This document shows, piece after piece, positions 14,920 through 15,103 of a stretch of DNA of 15,103 bases; position 1 is the first letter of the stretch, and each line of letters begins with the position of its first letter. Below the pieces are notes generated by a model that saw nothing but the letters and a program-made list of their open reading frames with translations, had not been told where the DNA came from and ran no database searches. This DNA comes from Candidatus Parepulonipiscium sp. PG-Nun2H_MBin03 (GTDB taxonomy: Bacteria > Bacillota > Clostridia > Lachnospirales > Cellulosilyticaceae): the NCBI GenBank assembly GCA_001995005.1, contig MDJN01000187.1, positions 1 through 15,103 on the forward strand, in the 5' to 3' direction. Position numbers and translations under genes: made by a program.

Positions 14920-15103
14920 TTAATTGTTGGCTATCTTCCAAGATTTGGCTATAGTACGCTTTTTCCATAAGGAAGAATATAAGCCGTCTTGTGCTAATAG
15001 CTCAGCGTGCTTGCCGTGTTGGACTAGCTCTCCTTCATTTATTACTAAAATATTATCTGCATTTTTCACACAAGATAACTTATGAGCTATTACTAAAATT
15101 GTT
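14920..15103 (-). CDS. ABC transporter permease/ATPase, C-terminal fragment (5' part outside window)
   Basis: Sixty codons run from the right edge to a TAA at 14920-14922. The fragment begins TILVIAHKLS, the switch-histidine (H-loop) motif of exporter-type ABC ATPases. It continues ADNILVINEGELVQHGKHAELL and ends in a helix LYSSLWKKR...SWKI, the usual C-terminus of fused membrane-ATPase half transporters. Walker motifs and membrane domain lie outside. The short tail with SWKI recalls proteins annotated near MptD-type ECF systems and IrtA/IrtB-like importers, which use an exporter fold; this is inference. It precedes the S component by about 120 bases on the same strand and is likely part of the same functional unit. 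Confidence 0.88.
   Translation of the reverse strand, partial: TILVIAHKLSCVKNADNILVINEGELVQHGKHAELLAQDGLYSSLWKKRTIAKSWKIANN

Noticed and set aside
1..15103. tRNA, rRNA or classic riboswitch
   Set aside because: By eye I found no tRNA TTCGA/TTCAA-arm cloverleaf, rRNA segment or recognisable riboswitch core. A covariance-model scan was not possible here.

Overview
The window is AT-rich DNA from a low-GC Gram-positive anaerobe, most likely a member of Clostridia. The main reason is a complete rnfCDGEAB operon in the order typical of clostridia, together with AGGAGG-type ribosome binding sites, a fused-ATPase ECF transporter and an L,D-transpeptidase with a signal peptide. A Lachnospirales-like host fits, but that is inference. 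Nothing here shows phage or plasmid content.

Layout. Positions 1-899 (minus) hold the 5' part of an unrecognised gene with a Rho_N-like N-terminus; it runs off the left edge. Divergent to it, 1137-2699 (plus) encodes a membrane-anchored alpha/beta-hydrolase-like protein. A hairpin and an array of about nine 17-19 bp tandem repeats (2748-2905) separate that gene from a convergent gene for a small Cys-rich, Pro-rich repeat protein (2918-3313, minus). Next is an exported YkuD-type L,D-transpeptidase (3436-4836, minus). It shares a divergent promoter region with a plus-strand pair: a Cof-type HAD phosphatase and NAD synthetase nadE (5043-6562), ending in a clear terminator.

The central block (6848-11830) is the Rnf complex, a membrane-bound ferredoxin:NAD+ oxidoreductase that pumps Na+ or H+. 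RnfC is the NADH-side peripheral subunit. RnfD and RnfG carry covalent-FMN threonine motifs. RnfE and RnfA are membrane subunits with paired cysteines. RnfB is the multi-cluster ferredoxin-side subunit. The genes overlap or nearly touch, and the operon has one good promoter and a UUCG-tetraloop terminator. NadE, just upstream, makes the NAD+ that Rnf reduces, but it is a separate transcription unit.

Between the Rnf terminator and the next gene lies about 200 bp of strongly structured non-coding DNA (about 11875-12050), possibly a relic of an IS200/IS605-type element. The right end (12051-15103, minus) is an ECF-type importer: S component (MptD/Trep_Strep-like), T component and a double ATPase. 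It is preceded by the C-terminus of an exporter-type ABC ATPase that is cut by the window edge. The substrate is not known.

Four starts were set from ribosome binding sites rather than from the longest reading frame: rnfD (GTG at 8187), rnfA (ATG at 10446), the ECF S component (ATG at 14800), and the left-edge gene, whose Shine-Dalgarno seems to be brought close by a hairpin.
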